Source: Apirhabdus apintestini (GTDB lineage: Bacteria; Pseudomonadota; Gammaproteobacteria; Enterobacterales; Enterobacteriaceae). From it: DNA of 64,000 nt. Positions 44,328 through 55,295 of this stretch are shown piece by piece. The stretch spans positions 2,108,001 to 2,172,000 of the forward strand of contig CP138906.1 in assembly GCA_033977085.1 (NCBI GenBank), read 5' to 3'. The notes beneath the pieces are model-generated. The model searched no databases. It had not been told where the DNA came from and worked only from the letters and a program-made list of their open reading frames with translations. Position 1 is the first letter of the stretch, and each line of letters begins with the position of its first letter. Made by a program: the position numbers and the translations under genes.

Positions 44328-46415
44328 TAAGTCGAACCAGCTTGTAAGGAAATAGCCGCATATTCTACCTGTTAACCGGGATGACGCCAAACCACTGATG
44401 GTACCAGCGAGGTGAAATCTGCGAGCGGAAGCCCAGCACTCTTCTCCTATCTCCATGAAATTCTATTGAAATTTGCCCATGTCTCGCCGTATCCAGCCAT
44501 TGGATATTACTGTCAAAATAGCGGCGAACTATCCCTGTTGCAGGTAAACGCCATGGGTTATACCGCGCGACGGAGATCAACGCCAGGGACGGTGATACCT
44601 GATGAATCAGTGCGGGCGTGGATGAGGTTCGACTGCCGTGATGCGGAACGACCAGCGTTTGCGCATGCAGCGCACGCCCAATCTGACCAATCATCGCGCG
44701 CTCCGCTTTTGCTTCTATATCTCCGGTTAAAAGCACCCGGTGCAAACCATCTGATATTATTACTACGCAAGAGCGATTATTCCCCACTCCCTGCCAGTCT
44801 GGGGAGGCCAAAGCGCGCGCACTTCCAAACCCTGCCATTGATAGTTCATCCCCTGCCGACAGGGAGCATGCCCTTTTTCTCCCAGCGATCTGTCTATTTT
44901 TAAGCCAGGCCACTCAGATATCAGACTTTTCAGACCGCCAATATGATCGAGATGCTCATGACTGATAATGATGCGCTCTGGCACCAAACGATGCCAGCGT
45001 AGCCAGGGAATAATCGTCTGGCGTCCAGCGTCGCCGCCCGGCCAGGCATTACCGCTATCGTAAAGCAAAGCCCGCCCGTGACGTTCAACGACGATTGCCA
45101 GGCCATGCCCGATATCCAACAGGTGTAGCCGCCAGCTTACGCTGTTATCCATGCGCCAGAAAGGCACACTCAGCGCAACGAGCAGGCTTATCATACAACC
45201 GCCCCAGTAGCGCCATCCCTGAAATTGCCAGGCTATTAGCATTGCCCATGGTACCAGCGATACGCCTACAAACCGCGCATCCACCTCCAGCCAACCCGCA
45301 GGCAGCCAGCATAGAAAAGTAAATACGCCTTCTAATGTTCCATCCGCCATCTTTAATAAGGTATGTGCAACAGGGCTTACGGATGTGAGGAGCATCGCGA
45401 AGAGAATGAGCGGTACGGTAATGAACGTGATGACGGGAACTGCCAGCATATTCGCCGGCAGTGATGTGAGGCTAACCCCATGGAATATCCATACCTGAAG
45501 AGGAAGTAGCAGCACCATCATCCCTGCCTGCAAATGCCCAAGGCCCACTATTTGACGAATAGCCCATTGGCGAGTTTTTAGCGTTACAGGAAACCACTGA
45601 TACCAAAATAGCAGTCCGCCCACGGCAAAAACAGAAAGTAAAAAGCTGTCGGATAACACTGAAAGAGGGTCGAGAAAGAGCATAATCGCCACACACGATA
45701 ACAGAATCTGCCAGCCGCTCCAGCGCTGGCCGCTGAGCTTAAGTATTCCACTGACTATTAATGCTGTTAATGTTCTGAATGCCGGAGGCTGTGCGCCTGC
45801 AAGCCAGGTGTAAATAGCCGCCATCATCAAACTAAATATCAGCGGGAAACGCCATCCAATATATCGTGCTGGCATAAGTCTCTGCAGCAGGCGAGCAAAT
45901 GCCCATCCCATAATGGCGGACAGCCCAATGTGTAGGCCCGAAATCGCCATTAGATGCGCCGTTCCCGTATCACGCAATAGTTTGCGATATACATCATCCA
46001 TACCGGCGCGCTCTCCAAATCCTAACGCCAGCAGAACCTCTTGCCATACCAGCCCTTCACTCTGCCGTCGAATATGTTTAATCAGATGCCAGCGTAGACT
46101 GCATGAAAGGTCCATCGGCTCCGCGCGTAAAATTCGTGCTCGCAAAGTAATGCCCTGAGCCAACATAAAACGTTGAGCATCAAATCCACCGTTATTGAGC
46201 TTGCCCATGGATAGGGGATAAACGCAGCGTCATGCGCCAGCGCTGCCCCGGGCAAGTTTGCATACCGGGCGGGCTGTGAACTACCTGTACACGTAAAGGT
46301 GGAAATAGCCACTGTGAATGTATTTTTTGTATTAGAAGGTGGTATGGTGTCAACAACGGGTAAAAAGTGATCCACTTACCGTCACCACCAACGGTCTAAT
46401 ATTGATCCACCTTGC

Positions 46416-47194
46416 TTACTCAGGATTAGCTTCCGCTATAACCCCGGCCTTTCGTTTCTGCTTCAGTCGATAGCTCTCTCCTTTTATCTGGACTACGTGT
46501 GAGTGATGTAAGATCCGGTCCAGCATTGCCGATGTCAGGGCTGCATCACCCGCGAACGTCTGGTCCCACTGCCCGAACGGCAGGTTAGAGGTCAGGATCA
46601 TCGCGCTCTTTTCGTAACGTTTGGCAATGACCTGGAAGAACAGCTTTGCCTCTTCCTGGCTGAACGGCAGATAGCCTATTTCGTCGATGATGAGCAGTTT
46701 GGGGGCCATGACACCGCGATTGAGTGTCGTTTTGTAACGCCCCTGACGCTGGGAAGTCGACGAGCTGTAACAGCAGGTCCGCTGCTGTTGTGAAGCGAAC
46801 CTTGATGCCCGCCCGTACTGCCTCGTAGCCCATGGCTATCGCCAGATGTGTTTTCCCCACGCCCGAGGGGCCCAGCAACACGATGTTTTCGTTACGTTCG
46901 ATGAAGCTCAGGGAACGCAGCGACTGGATTTGCTTCTGAGGTGCGCCGGTGGCGAAGGTGAAGTCGTATTCCTCGAACGTCTTCACCGCCGGGAAGGCTG
47001 CCATCCGCGTGTACATCGCCTGTTTACGCTGATGCCGGGCCAGTTTCTCCTCATGTAGCAGGTGCTCCAGGAAGTCCATATAGCTCCATTCCTGATCCAC
47101 TGCCTGTTGCGACAGTGCCGGCGCCGCGCCGATAAGGCTGTCCAGCTGGGCTGTTCAGCAAGCACCATCAGCCGTTGATGTTGTAGTTCGACCA

Positions 47195-47198
<4 letters not shown>
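46416..47198 (-). pseudogene. istB: IstB, copy B (two frameshifts)
   Basis: Same protein as copy A. In addition to the shared N-terminal lesion, one G is gained at 46762-46764 (GACGAGCTG versus GACAGCTG in A and C) after DLLLQL, breaking the ATPase between Walker A and Walker B. Confidence 0.9.
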
Positions 47199-48216
<1,018 letters not shown>

Positions 48217-48775
48217 AAGCTCCCCTGTATTCAGAGGAGCAGATTAACCCCTGGATCAGTTTTCAACCGCTGGGGTGGATCAGTTTTGCACCGTTGGTAA
48301 CAGTATGGCTCTCCCTCTTTCTTTACCGATGCGATTTCCACGCTTTCTACATCTAAAGATTGATGAGACATAGTCTCCATCGGCAAAAGCATTTGTCTGG
48401 CGGCTAATAACCCCCAGCACAGCATACATAATGTCAGCGCAGCATAACGCAATGCACGTACACCGCGTAAAGCCAGCAGCAGTGCGATTATTAATAAGCA
48501 TAGAATTGTTTTTATTGCCGGGATCTCCGGAAGCCATATCAACGGCGTGATACCGATTACCGTGGCCAAAGCGCTTCCCGTTAGCGAAAACATTCACTCC
48601 TCCCTATTTTTTGGTCAGTATGCGTAATCCTGGAAGTGAGGTCTTTGCCCTTTGCCGGTTATTAGGGATTGTGTTCAGTAATAACTCTCTTTGTTACGAA
48701 GCGTTGCGCCGCTGAACGTAACCGGATCGCATTTTTAAATTTGGAGTGTGAGTAATAAAATTAATTATCAAGCGG

Positions 48776-48976
48776 GTGGGAAATGACACCAAACTTAATG
48801 CCCGTATTGCCCATTTCTGCAAAAAGACGGTTCAAGAATCATTAAATATTGACCCGCAATATGTTTATCCAATCACTGGAGGCCAATACGGGCACTTTAT
48901 CTACGTTAACAAGATATTGTTCACGCTATTAGATATGCATAAAGCCACAATCCGCTTTCCTTGTCAGAGGCGTTGA
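48776..48976 (+). CDS. Unrecognised small AT-rich reading frame
   Basis: GTG-initiated 66 codons: NARIAHFCKKTVQESLN, YVYPITGGQYGHFIYVNK, FTLLDMHKA. Composition is far more AT-rich than the neighbours. The residue mix is protein-like (balanced hydrophobics, no repeats), but I know no family for it. The 820-bp comEC-ihfB gap is much larger than in E. coli, so this may be an acquired gene remnant. Low confidence that it is translated. Confidence 0.3.
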   Translation: MGNDTKLNARIAHFCKKTVQESLNIDPQYVYPITGGQYGHFIYVNKILFTLLDMHKATIRFPCQRR

Positions 48977-49198
48977 TAAAGGCATATGTTATAAAAATTG
49001 AACTATTTTTGCCGGGGAAAGCATTAAAGCTGTAACTTCAACTTAGTCAAAAAATCCTTTGAATTTAATAGACTATTTAAGCCGTTAAGGGAGAATTTAA
49101 CGCTCTAAAAGAACGTTGCCAATTCTTTATCTTGAACGCTAAAAATAATAAGGCTGAGCTAAAGGACAACGCTGTTTACATAATGCGGCCTTTTTGCA

Positions 49199-49379
49199 GT
49201 AAAAATCCGCCTTCATAAAAGTCGGCATTGATAACACCCTAAAGGGATGTACCAAATCCCTCAAAAAGAGGTCTCTGCCAGTCTTGCGAGATGTAAATCC
49301 CAAAACAACAAGGTAGAGCCAAAACCAGGTCGATAACAACGTCGTCCACAGGACGTGGTTTTCAGTTGGCAATAAAAAC
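49199..49379 (-). repeat. ~180-nt structured intergenic element, copy 2 (possible RNA)
   Basis: Read on the minus strand it begins in the ihfB terminator T tract (GTTTTTATTGCCAACTGAAAAC) and ends AAGGCGGATTTTTAC, aligned end to end with copy 1 at 24369-24545. Its hairpins: ACGTCC-tgt-GGACG(T), GGGAT...ATCTC, CCTC-ttttt-GAGG, ACATCCC-ttta-GGGTGTT, and the final CCGACTT...AAGGCGG with one mismatch. A 4-nt longer middle segment separates the two copies. Confidence 0.85.
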
Positions 49380-49398
49380 GGCGCCTAAAGGCGCCGTT
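49377..49398 (-). terminator. ihfB terminator
   Basis: On the minus strand AACGGCGCC, loop TTTA, GGCGCCGTT then TTTA, 22 bp past the ihfB stop. The T tract is shared with element copy 2. Confidence 0.9.
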
Positions 49399-49420
49399 CA
49401 TCAGTTAAGTTAATAATAAC

Positions 49421-49706
49421 TTAACCGTAAATATTGGCGCGATCGCGCAGCTCTTTACCAGGCTTAAAGTGTGGAACATATTTACCTTCCAAGCTCAACT
49501 TTATCGCCAGTTTTCGGGTTACGGCCTACGCGCGGTGCCCGATAATGTAAGGAGAAACTACCAAAGCCCCGAATTTCAATGCGTTCGCCCTGGGCCGGGG
49601 TTGAGGCCATGTGCTCCAGCATCTCTTTCACCGCGTCTTCAACGGCTTTGGCCGGAACGTGCGACTGCTGGCTTGCAAGCCTTTCAATCAATTCTGACTT
49701 GGTCAT
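49421..49706 (-). pseudogene. ihfB: IHF beta subunit (one-base gain)
   Basis: DNA-bending nucleoid protein, partner of IhfA. ATG 49706 with GGAGG 4 bp upstream. MTKSELIERLASQQSHVPAK to the beta-arm RAPRVGRNPKTGDKVEL is intact. Then one G is gained near 49487-49492 (GAGCTTGGAAGG for GAGCTTGAAGG), creating a TAA; the proper end KYVPHFKPGKELRDRANIYG is in the next frame. 286 bp is one more than 94 codons plus stop. Confidence 0.93.
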
Positions 49707-49756
49707 GTTTCCTCCGGTTTCCTTAAGAAATAAATGCTTACGGCGCTCATCGAACA

Positions 49757-49776
49757 AGGGCGGCCGTAGCCGCCCT
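49757..49776 (-). terminator. Hairpin between rpsA and ihfB
   Basis: AGGGCGGC, loop TACG, GCCGCCCT on the minus strand, 24 bp past the rpsA stop. No T tract follows; it may attenuate rpsA read-through into ihfB. Confidence 0.5.
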
Positions 49777-49800
49777 GATAACGTATCCTACAATGTAGGA

Positions 49801-51474
49801 TTATTCGCCTTTAGCTGCTTTGAATGCTTCAGCCATTGCATTAGTGAAGTTGCCTTCTTCCTGTTTGTTATTAACAGTAGCAATAGCGTCTTTCTCATCA
49901 GCTTCGTCTTTCGCACGAACAGACAGGCTGATAGCACGGTTCTTACGATCAACACCGGTGAATTTCGCTTCAACTTCATCACCAACGCTCAGAACCTGAG
50001 TTGCATCTTCAACGCGATCGCGAGAAGCTTCAGAAGCACGCAGATAACCTTCTACGCCGTCCGCTAATTCAACTGTAGCACCTTTCGCGTCAACTGCAGT
50101 CACTTTACCAGTGATGATGGCGCCTTTCTTGTTCAGTGCAACCCAGTTGTTGAACGGATCTTCTGCCAGTTGCTTAACGCCAAGCGAGATACGCTCACGC
50201 TCTGCATCAACCTGCAGGACAACGGCTGCAATTTCGTCGCCTTTTTTGTACTCGCGAACTGCTTCTTCGCCAGCTACGTTCCAGGAGATGTCAGACAGGT
50301 GTACCAGACCGTCGATGCCACCGTCCAGGCCGATGAAGATACCGAAGTCAGTAATAGACTTGATTTTACCTTCAACGCGATCGCCTTTGTTGTGGGTTTC
50401 AGCAAACTGCTGCCACGGATTGGCTTTGCACTGTTTCAGACCCAGTGAGATACGACGACGTTCTTCATCGATATCCAGGACCATAACTTCCACAACGTCA
50501 CCAACGTTAACAACCTTGGATGGGTGGATGTTTTTGTTAGTCCAGTCCATTTCAGAAACGTGTACCAAACCTTCAACGCCCTCTTCGATTTCAACGAAGC
50601 AGCCGTAATCAGTCAGATTGGTCACGCGTCCGGTCAGTTTAGTACCTTCCGGATAACGCTTAGCGATAGCGACCCACGGATCTTCGCCCGGCTGTTTCAG
50701 GCCCAGAGATACACGAGTACGCTCGCGATCGAATTTCAGGACTTTAACTGTGATTTCATCACCGACGTTCACGATTTCGCTTGGATGCTTAACGCGTTTC
50801 CAGGCCATATCGGTGATGTGCAGCAGGCCGTCTACGCCGCCCAGGTCCACGAAAGCACCGTAATCGGTAAGGTTCTTAACGATACCTTTAACTTCCATGC
50901 CTTCTTGCAGGTTTTCCAGCAGCTGATCGCGCTCTGCGCTGTTTTCGGATTCGATAACCGCACGACGGGAAACAACCACGTTGTTACGTTTCTGATCCAG
51001 CTTGATTACTTTGAATTCAAGCTCTTTGCCTTCGAGATGCAGAGTATCGCGCACCGGACGCACGTCTACCAGAGAACCTGGCAGGAACGCACGAATACCG
51101 TTTAGCTCAACAGTGAAGCCGCCCTTGACTTTGCCGTTGATGACACCGGTAACGGTTTCCGCTTCTTCGTAAGCTTTTTCCAGCATCAGCCACGCTTCGT
51201 GGCGTTTTGCTTTCTCACGAGACAGCAGGGTTTCACCGAAGCCGTCTTCTACTGCATCCAGAGCAACGTCAACTTCGTCACCAACCTGGATTTCCAACTC
51301 GCCGGCTGCGTTTTTGAACTGTTCTGCCGGGATAGCAGATTCAGATTTCAGGCCCGCATCAACCAGAACTACGTCTTTGTCGATAGCAACAACGACGCCA
51401 CGAACGATGGAACCCGGGCGGGTTTCGATTTCTTTCAGGGACTCTTCAAAGAGTTGAGCAAAAGATTCAGTCAT
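49801..51474 (-). CDS. rpsA: 30S ribosomal protein S1
   Basis: Intact, 557 aa, start ATG 51474 (MTESFAQLFEESLKEIETRPG). Six S1 RNA-binding repeats, with typical GxVxxxTDYGxFVxL cores at about residues 200, 285, 372 and 459. S1 unfolds mRNA on the 30S subunit. Nearly identical to E. coli S1 until the last ~25 residues. The upstream in-frame codons (12) have no counterpart. The absence of any indel in 1674 bp contrasts with its neighbours. Confidence 0.97.
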   Translation of the reverse strand: MTESFAQLFEESLKEIETRPGSIVRGVVVAIDKDVVLVDAGLKSESAIPAEQFKNAAGELEIQVGDEVDVALDAVEDGFGETLLSREKAKRHEAWLMLEKAYEEAETVTGVINGKVKGGFTVELNGIRAFLPGSLVDVRPVRDTLHLEGKELEFKVIKLDQKRNNVVVSRRAVIESENSAERDQLLENLQEGMEVKGIVKNLTDYGAFVDLGGVDGLLHITDMAWKRVKHPSEIVNVGDEITVKVLKFDRERTRVSLGLKQPGEDPWVAIAKRYPEGTKLTGRVTNLTDYGCFVEIEEGVEGLVHVSEMDWTNKNIHPSKVVNVGDVVEVMVLDIDEERRRISLGLKQCKANPWQQFAETHNKGDRVEGKIKSITDFGIFIGLDGGIDGLVHLSDISWNVAGEEAVREYKKGDEIAAVVLQVDAERERISLGVKQLAEDPFNNWVALNKKGAIITGKVTAVDAKGATVELADGVEGYLRASEASRDRVEDATQVLSVGDEVEAKFTGVDRKNRAISLSVRAKDEADEKDAIATVNNKQEEGNFTNAMAEAFKAAKGE

Positions 51475-51601
51475 ATTGATAATCTTAGGATTCTTCAATT
51501 TAACGTCCACCTGACCTCACTGTCGGATGGGGTTGTTTCACATGCCTGCTCACAATCCATTGCAGCAGGTACTACTAAAATCTGGCCTGTAATCAGGCGA
51601 A

Positions 51602-52286
51602 TTAGCTCAGCGCTAATTTCTCGCGTGCATAGTGTAGCGCTTTTTCGATCACCTGCTCGATACTCATACTGGTTGAATCCAGAATTAACGCATCGACGGC
51701 GGGAACTAAAGGCGCTATCGGCCGATTACGGTCACGCTCGTCGCGCTCCACTATCTCGGCTAAAAGACGTTCAAAGTTAACATTAAAGCCTTTTTCCTGC
51801 AACTGCAGCATGCGGCGCCTGGCCCTTTCCTGTGCTGAAGCATCAAGAAAAATTTTCACGGGTGCATCAGGGAAAACAACGGTGCCCATATCACGCCCAT
51901 CAGCAATCAGCCCCGGACTCTCACGAAATGCCCGCTGTCGGCGTAGCAACGCTTCGCGCACGCGAGGAAATGCGGCAACCTGGGATGCCGCATTAGCGAC
52001 CTCCTGAGTTCTGATTTCACCGCTGACGTCCTCTCCCTCAAGGATGACTTCCAGTTCGAGAGAATTAGCAACAAAACGCACGTCAAGGTGTGCTGCCAAA
52101 GGTGCCAGCGCCTCTTCACATACCAAATCGACCTGGTGATGCAGCGCAGCCAGAGCCAGCACGCGATAAATAGCCCCTGAGTCAAGCAAATGCCAGTGCA
52201 ATGTTTCAGCCAGCGCCTTGCATAAGGTGCCTTTGCCTGCCCCGCCGAGTGTCATCGACTGTGATAACCGGAACGGTTGTCGTCAT
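51602..52286 (-). pseudogene. cmk: Cytidylate kinase (frameshift in the P-loop)
   Basis: Phosphorylates CMP and dCMP. From ATG 52286 (MTTTVPVITVD) the frame is lost at 52243-52252, exactly where D-G-P-x-G-A-G-K should be encoded: the DNA reads GATGACACTCGGCGGGGCAGGC. From GAGKGTLCKAL onward the protein is normal (LLDSGAIYRVLALAALHH, GRDMGTVVFPDA, KIFLDASAQERARRR). 685 bp is one more than 227 codons plus stop. The lesion is not a simple homopolymer change. Confidence 0.92.
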
Positions 52287-52518
52287 CGTTTTCTCCTTTT
52301 CGCCGCTTTTGCCAGCGAACAACATAGATAATCTCTTTCGTCATGGCTGAAGTGCACGCATTGTCGGCTGCTTATTACGCCATAACCCGAAAGAGTAAAT
52401 GCGGCGCATTATACGCATCAACGTTCGGGACCGTTAACCTTGTATGAAAAAATTCACAGTCAGGAACACACGCCCACGTTGGAGCTGGGATTTACGGTAA
52501 TTGAGTATGGCACGTTAG

Positions 52519-52549
52519 CGGCGCGCCCGTTTGTGTAAAAGGCGCGCCG
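52519..52549. terminator. GC-rich hairpin downstream of aroA; ycaL absent
   Basis: CGGCGCGCC, 13-nt loop, GGCGCGCCG, 10 bp past the aroA stop (minus strand). The loop is T/A-rich but no T tract follows. E. coli has ycaL in this gap; here 52287-52518 shows no gene. Confidence 0.5.
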
Positions 52550-52557
52550 AAGCAAAC

Positions 52558-53841
52558 TTAGGCAGGAACGCTTAAACGCGCCAGTTGCTCAAAATAATCG
52601 GGGAAAGTTTTTGCGGTGCAGCCAGGGTCGAGAATCGTCACCGGCGTATCGGAAAGCGCGACCAGAGAAAAACACATCGCTATTCGATGATCGTTATACG
52701 TGGCAAATTTTGTCGGGGTTAAACGCTCAGGCGGCGTAATAGAAATATAGTCATGTCCTTCTTCAACCTGAGCGCCCACTTTGCGCAACTCTGTCGCCAT
52801 GGCGAACAAGCGATCGGTTTCCTTTACCCGCCAATTATAAATATTGCGCAGGCTGGTGGTTCCCTGAGCGAAAAGCGCGGTAGTGGCAATCGTCATTGCG
52901 GCGTCCGGTATATGGTTCATATCCATATCAATAGCATTGAGTTCGCCGCAGGTGCAGGCAATATAATCATCACCCAGGTAATCTCGGCGCCCATGCGCTC
53001 CAGCACATCGGCAAATCGAATGTCTCCCTGAACGCTGTTTCGCCCAATGCCTGTCACTTTTACCGTCCCCCCTTAATGGCGGCAGCGGCCAGAAAATAGG
53101 ACGCCGACGATGCATCGCCTTCAATGAGATAGGCGCCCGGAGAGCGATATTGCTGGCTACCGCGGACAAAGAAACGCTGATAGCCGTGATTATCTACCTT
53201 CACGCCGAAGTCTGCCATCAGGTGAAGCGTAATATCTATATACGGTTTTGATACTAAATCGCCGTCTATAACAATAGTAGTATCCTGCTCTGCAAGCGGA
53301 GCTGCCATTAATAGCGCAGTCAAAAACTGGCTGGAGACGCTACCGTCAACCGATATTTCGCCACCGACAAAGCCGCCCTGCAGGCGCAAAGGAGGAAATC
53401 TGGCTGCTCCAGATAGTCAATTTTCGCCCCGCCTTGCCGCAGTGCATCCACCAAATGGCCAATCGGGCGCTCTTTCATTCTGGGTTCGCCGGTAAGCGTT
53501 ACGGATATATCGCTTAAGCACAGCGCTGCCGCCAGCGGGCGCATCGCTGTGCCTGCATTTCCAAGAAACAGCTCAAGGGCTTTTGTCGCTCGCAGCGGCC
53601 CACCCAGTCCTGTGACTTCACAGCATCGGCGATCTTCCGACAACCGGTATGAAACACCCAGCGTCTGCAGCGCATTTAGCATATGGCGCACGTCATCGCT
53701 GTCCAGCAAGTTATTAAGCACCGTAGTGCCTGATGCCTGAGCAGCCAGAAGCAGTGCGCGGTTTGAAACGCTTTTTGAGCCGGGAAGATTGATGGTGCCT
53801 TCGATATGGGCAATGGGTGCCAGTGTCAGGGATTCCTGCAT
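52558..53841 (-). pseudogene. aroA: EPSP synthase AroA (three one-base frameshifts)
   Basis: Penultimate-branch shikimate enzyme. ATG 53841 (MQESLTLAPIAHIEGTINLPGSKSVSNRALLLAA) includes the catalytic Lys; LFLGNAGTAMRPL is the PEP site and EPRMKERPI follows. Losses occur near 53396-53398 (before PPLRLQGG), 53067-53072 (G run after AAIKG) and 52973-52975 (before DDYIACTCGELNAIDMDMN). The C-terminus NWRVKETDRL and DHRIAMCFSL are intact. After adding three bases the length is 428 codons; E. coli has 427 aa. Confidence 0.93.
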
Positions 53842-53897
53842 GTAAAAAATACTCTTTTTAGCAAAATGAACCGCGCTGCAGCGCGGCGTAATAAACA

Positions 53898-54985
53898 TTA
53901 GCCATGTCGGCGTTCAAAATCGCGCATAAAATCAACCAGCACCTCAACGCCGGCCAGCGGCATTGCGTTATAAATAGATGCGCGCATGCCGCCTGCGACC
54001 CGATGCCCCTTCAAAGCGTGTAGACCTTCGGCAAAGGCCTCTGCCAGAAACACGTCATCCAGAGCGCTATCGGCAAGCTGAAAAGGCACATTCATACGCG
54101 AGCGATTGTCCGCGGCGACGTTATTCCGATATAAATCGCTATTGTCCACCGTGCTATACAGCAAATCTGCCTTTTGTTGATTCCGCTTATCCATTTCGCT
54201 AACGCCGCCCTGCGCTTTCAGCCATTGAAAAACCAGCCCGGAAAGATACCAGGCAAACGTTGGCGGAGTATTAAACATGGAGTCGTTTTTATTGAGTACC
54301 GTATAATCAAGAATGGATGGGCAGTAACGGCTGGCTTTCCCCAACAAATCCTCGCGTACAATCACCAGCGTTAATCCAGCAGGGCCAATATTCTTCTGCG
54401 CGCCAGCGTAAATTACGCCATAGCGACTCACATCAATCGGAGCAGATAAAATTGATGAGGAGTAATCGGCAACTACCACGGTTTCATCGCCAAATGCGGG
54501 CGTTTCATGCAGCGCCAGCCCATCGATGGTTTCATTGGGACAATAATGGAGATAGGCGGCCCCTGGCGTTAATTGCCATTCACTCATCGGTTTTAGCGCT
54601 CGCTTTCCTTCGCGCGTAATTTTTGCATCAATGGTATGTGGAGTCAGATATTTTTCGGCTTCTTTAATGGCGCTCGCCGCCCAATACCCCCGTCCACATA
54701 ATCCGCGCAGGCGCCCTTGCCCAGCAAATTCAGCGGCACAGCGGCAAACTGCCCGCGACCGCCGCCGTGGCAAAATAATACGCGATAGTTGGAGGGAATA
54801 TGCATCAGATCGCGAAGATCCTGCTCTGCCTGTTCGGCAACCTGGATGAACGCTTTGCCCCGATGGCTTATCTCCATAACGGAGGTGCCAAGCCCATTCC
54901 AGTTTCGTAATTCTTGCTGCGCCTGCTGCAGCACATCGGCCGGCAGCATTGCCGGACCAGAGCTAAAGTTATAGACCTGCGTCAT
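53898..54985 (-). pseudogene. serC: Phosphoserine aminotransferase SerC (one-base frameshift)
   Basis: PLP enzyme of serine and pyridoxine synthesis. MTQVYNFSSGPAMLPADVL from ATG 54985, FCHGGGRGQFAAVPLNLL, then a loss at 54687-54691 (five G, coding strand, need six) before YWAASAIKEAEKY. PLP lysine in YAGAQKNIGPAGLT; end DFMRDFERRHG. 1088 bp is exactly one short of 362 codons plus stop. It forms the serC-aroA operon, 56 bp apart. Confidence 0.94.
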
Positions 54986-55295
54986 TTCCCTCACCACGCT
55001 TTATAAAAGTAAATCATTGTGATTACCGGTTTTATCACTCAGCAGAAGCACCTGCAATGGATAATCCCGATTGCCTCCCTCTTACGCCCGCCATCCAATA
55101 GAATATTTATCTAACACCAAAGTAATATGAGAAATTTATCGCTGTTAGTTCGCCCACTGCCTCCACTCGCGATTCTTCACTTCTTCCCTAACCGCCATCG
55201 CGGGTTTCCTACGATAACCTCATGCGCGACGATGGCGTACCTCTGCGAAAATCCGTATCATGCGCGCCTTAACGCACTACAAAAGTGAACAAAAC
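54986..55295. other. Intergenic region between divergent serC and ycaO; ycaP absent
   Basis: 310 bp holding both promoters. E. coli has ycaP here; no frame resembling it is found. Confidence 0.5.

Noticed and set aside
44328..44456. 43-codon N-terminal extension of msbA
   Set aside because: It lies in the comEC 3' end in another frame; MsbA of 582 aa starting MHNDKDLS is the family standard.
49139..49372. 77-codon minus-strand frame over the structured element copy 2
   Set aside because: Copy 1 does not preserve this frame (different length and stops), so similarity between copies is not at protein level.
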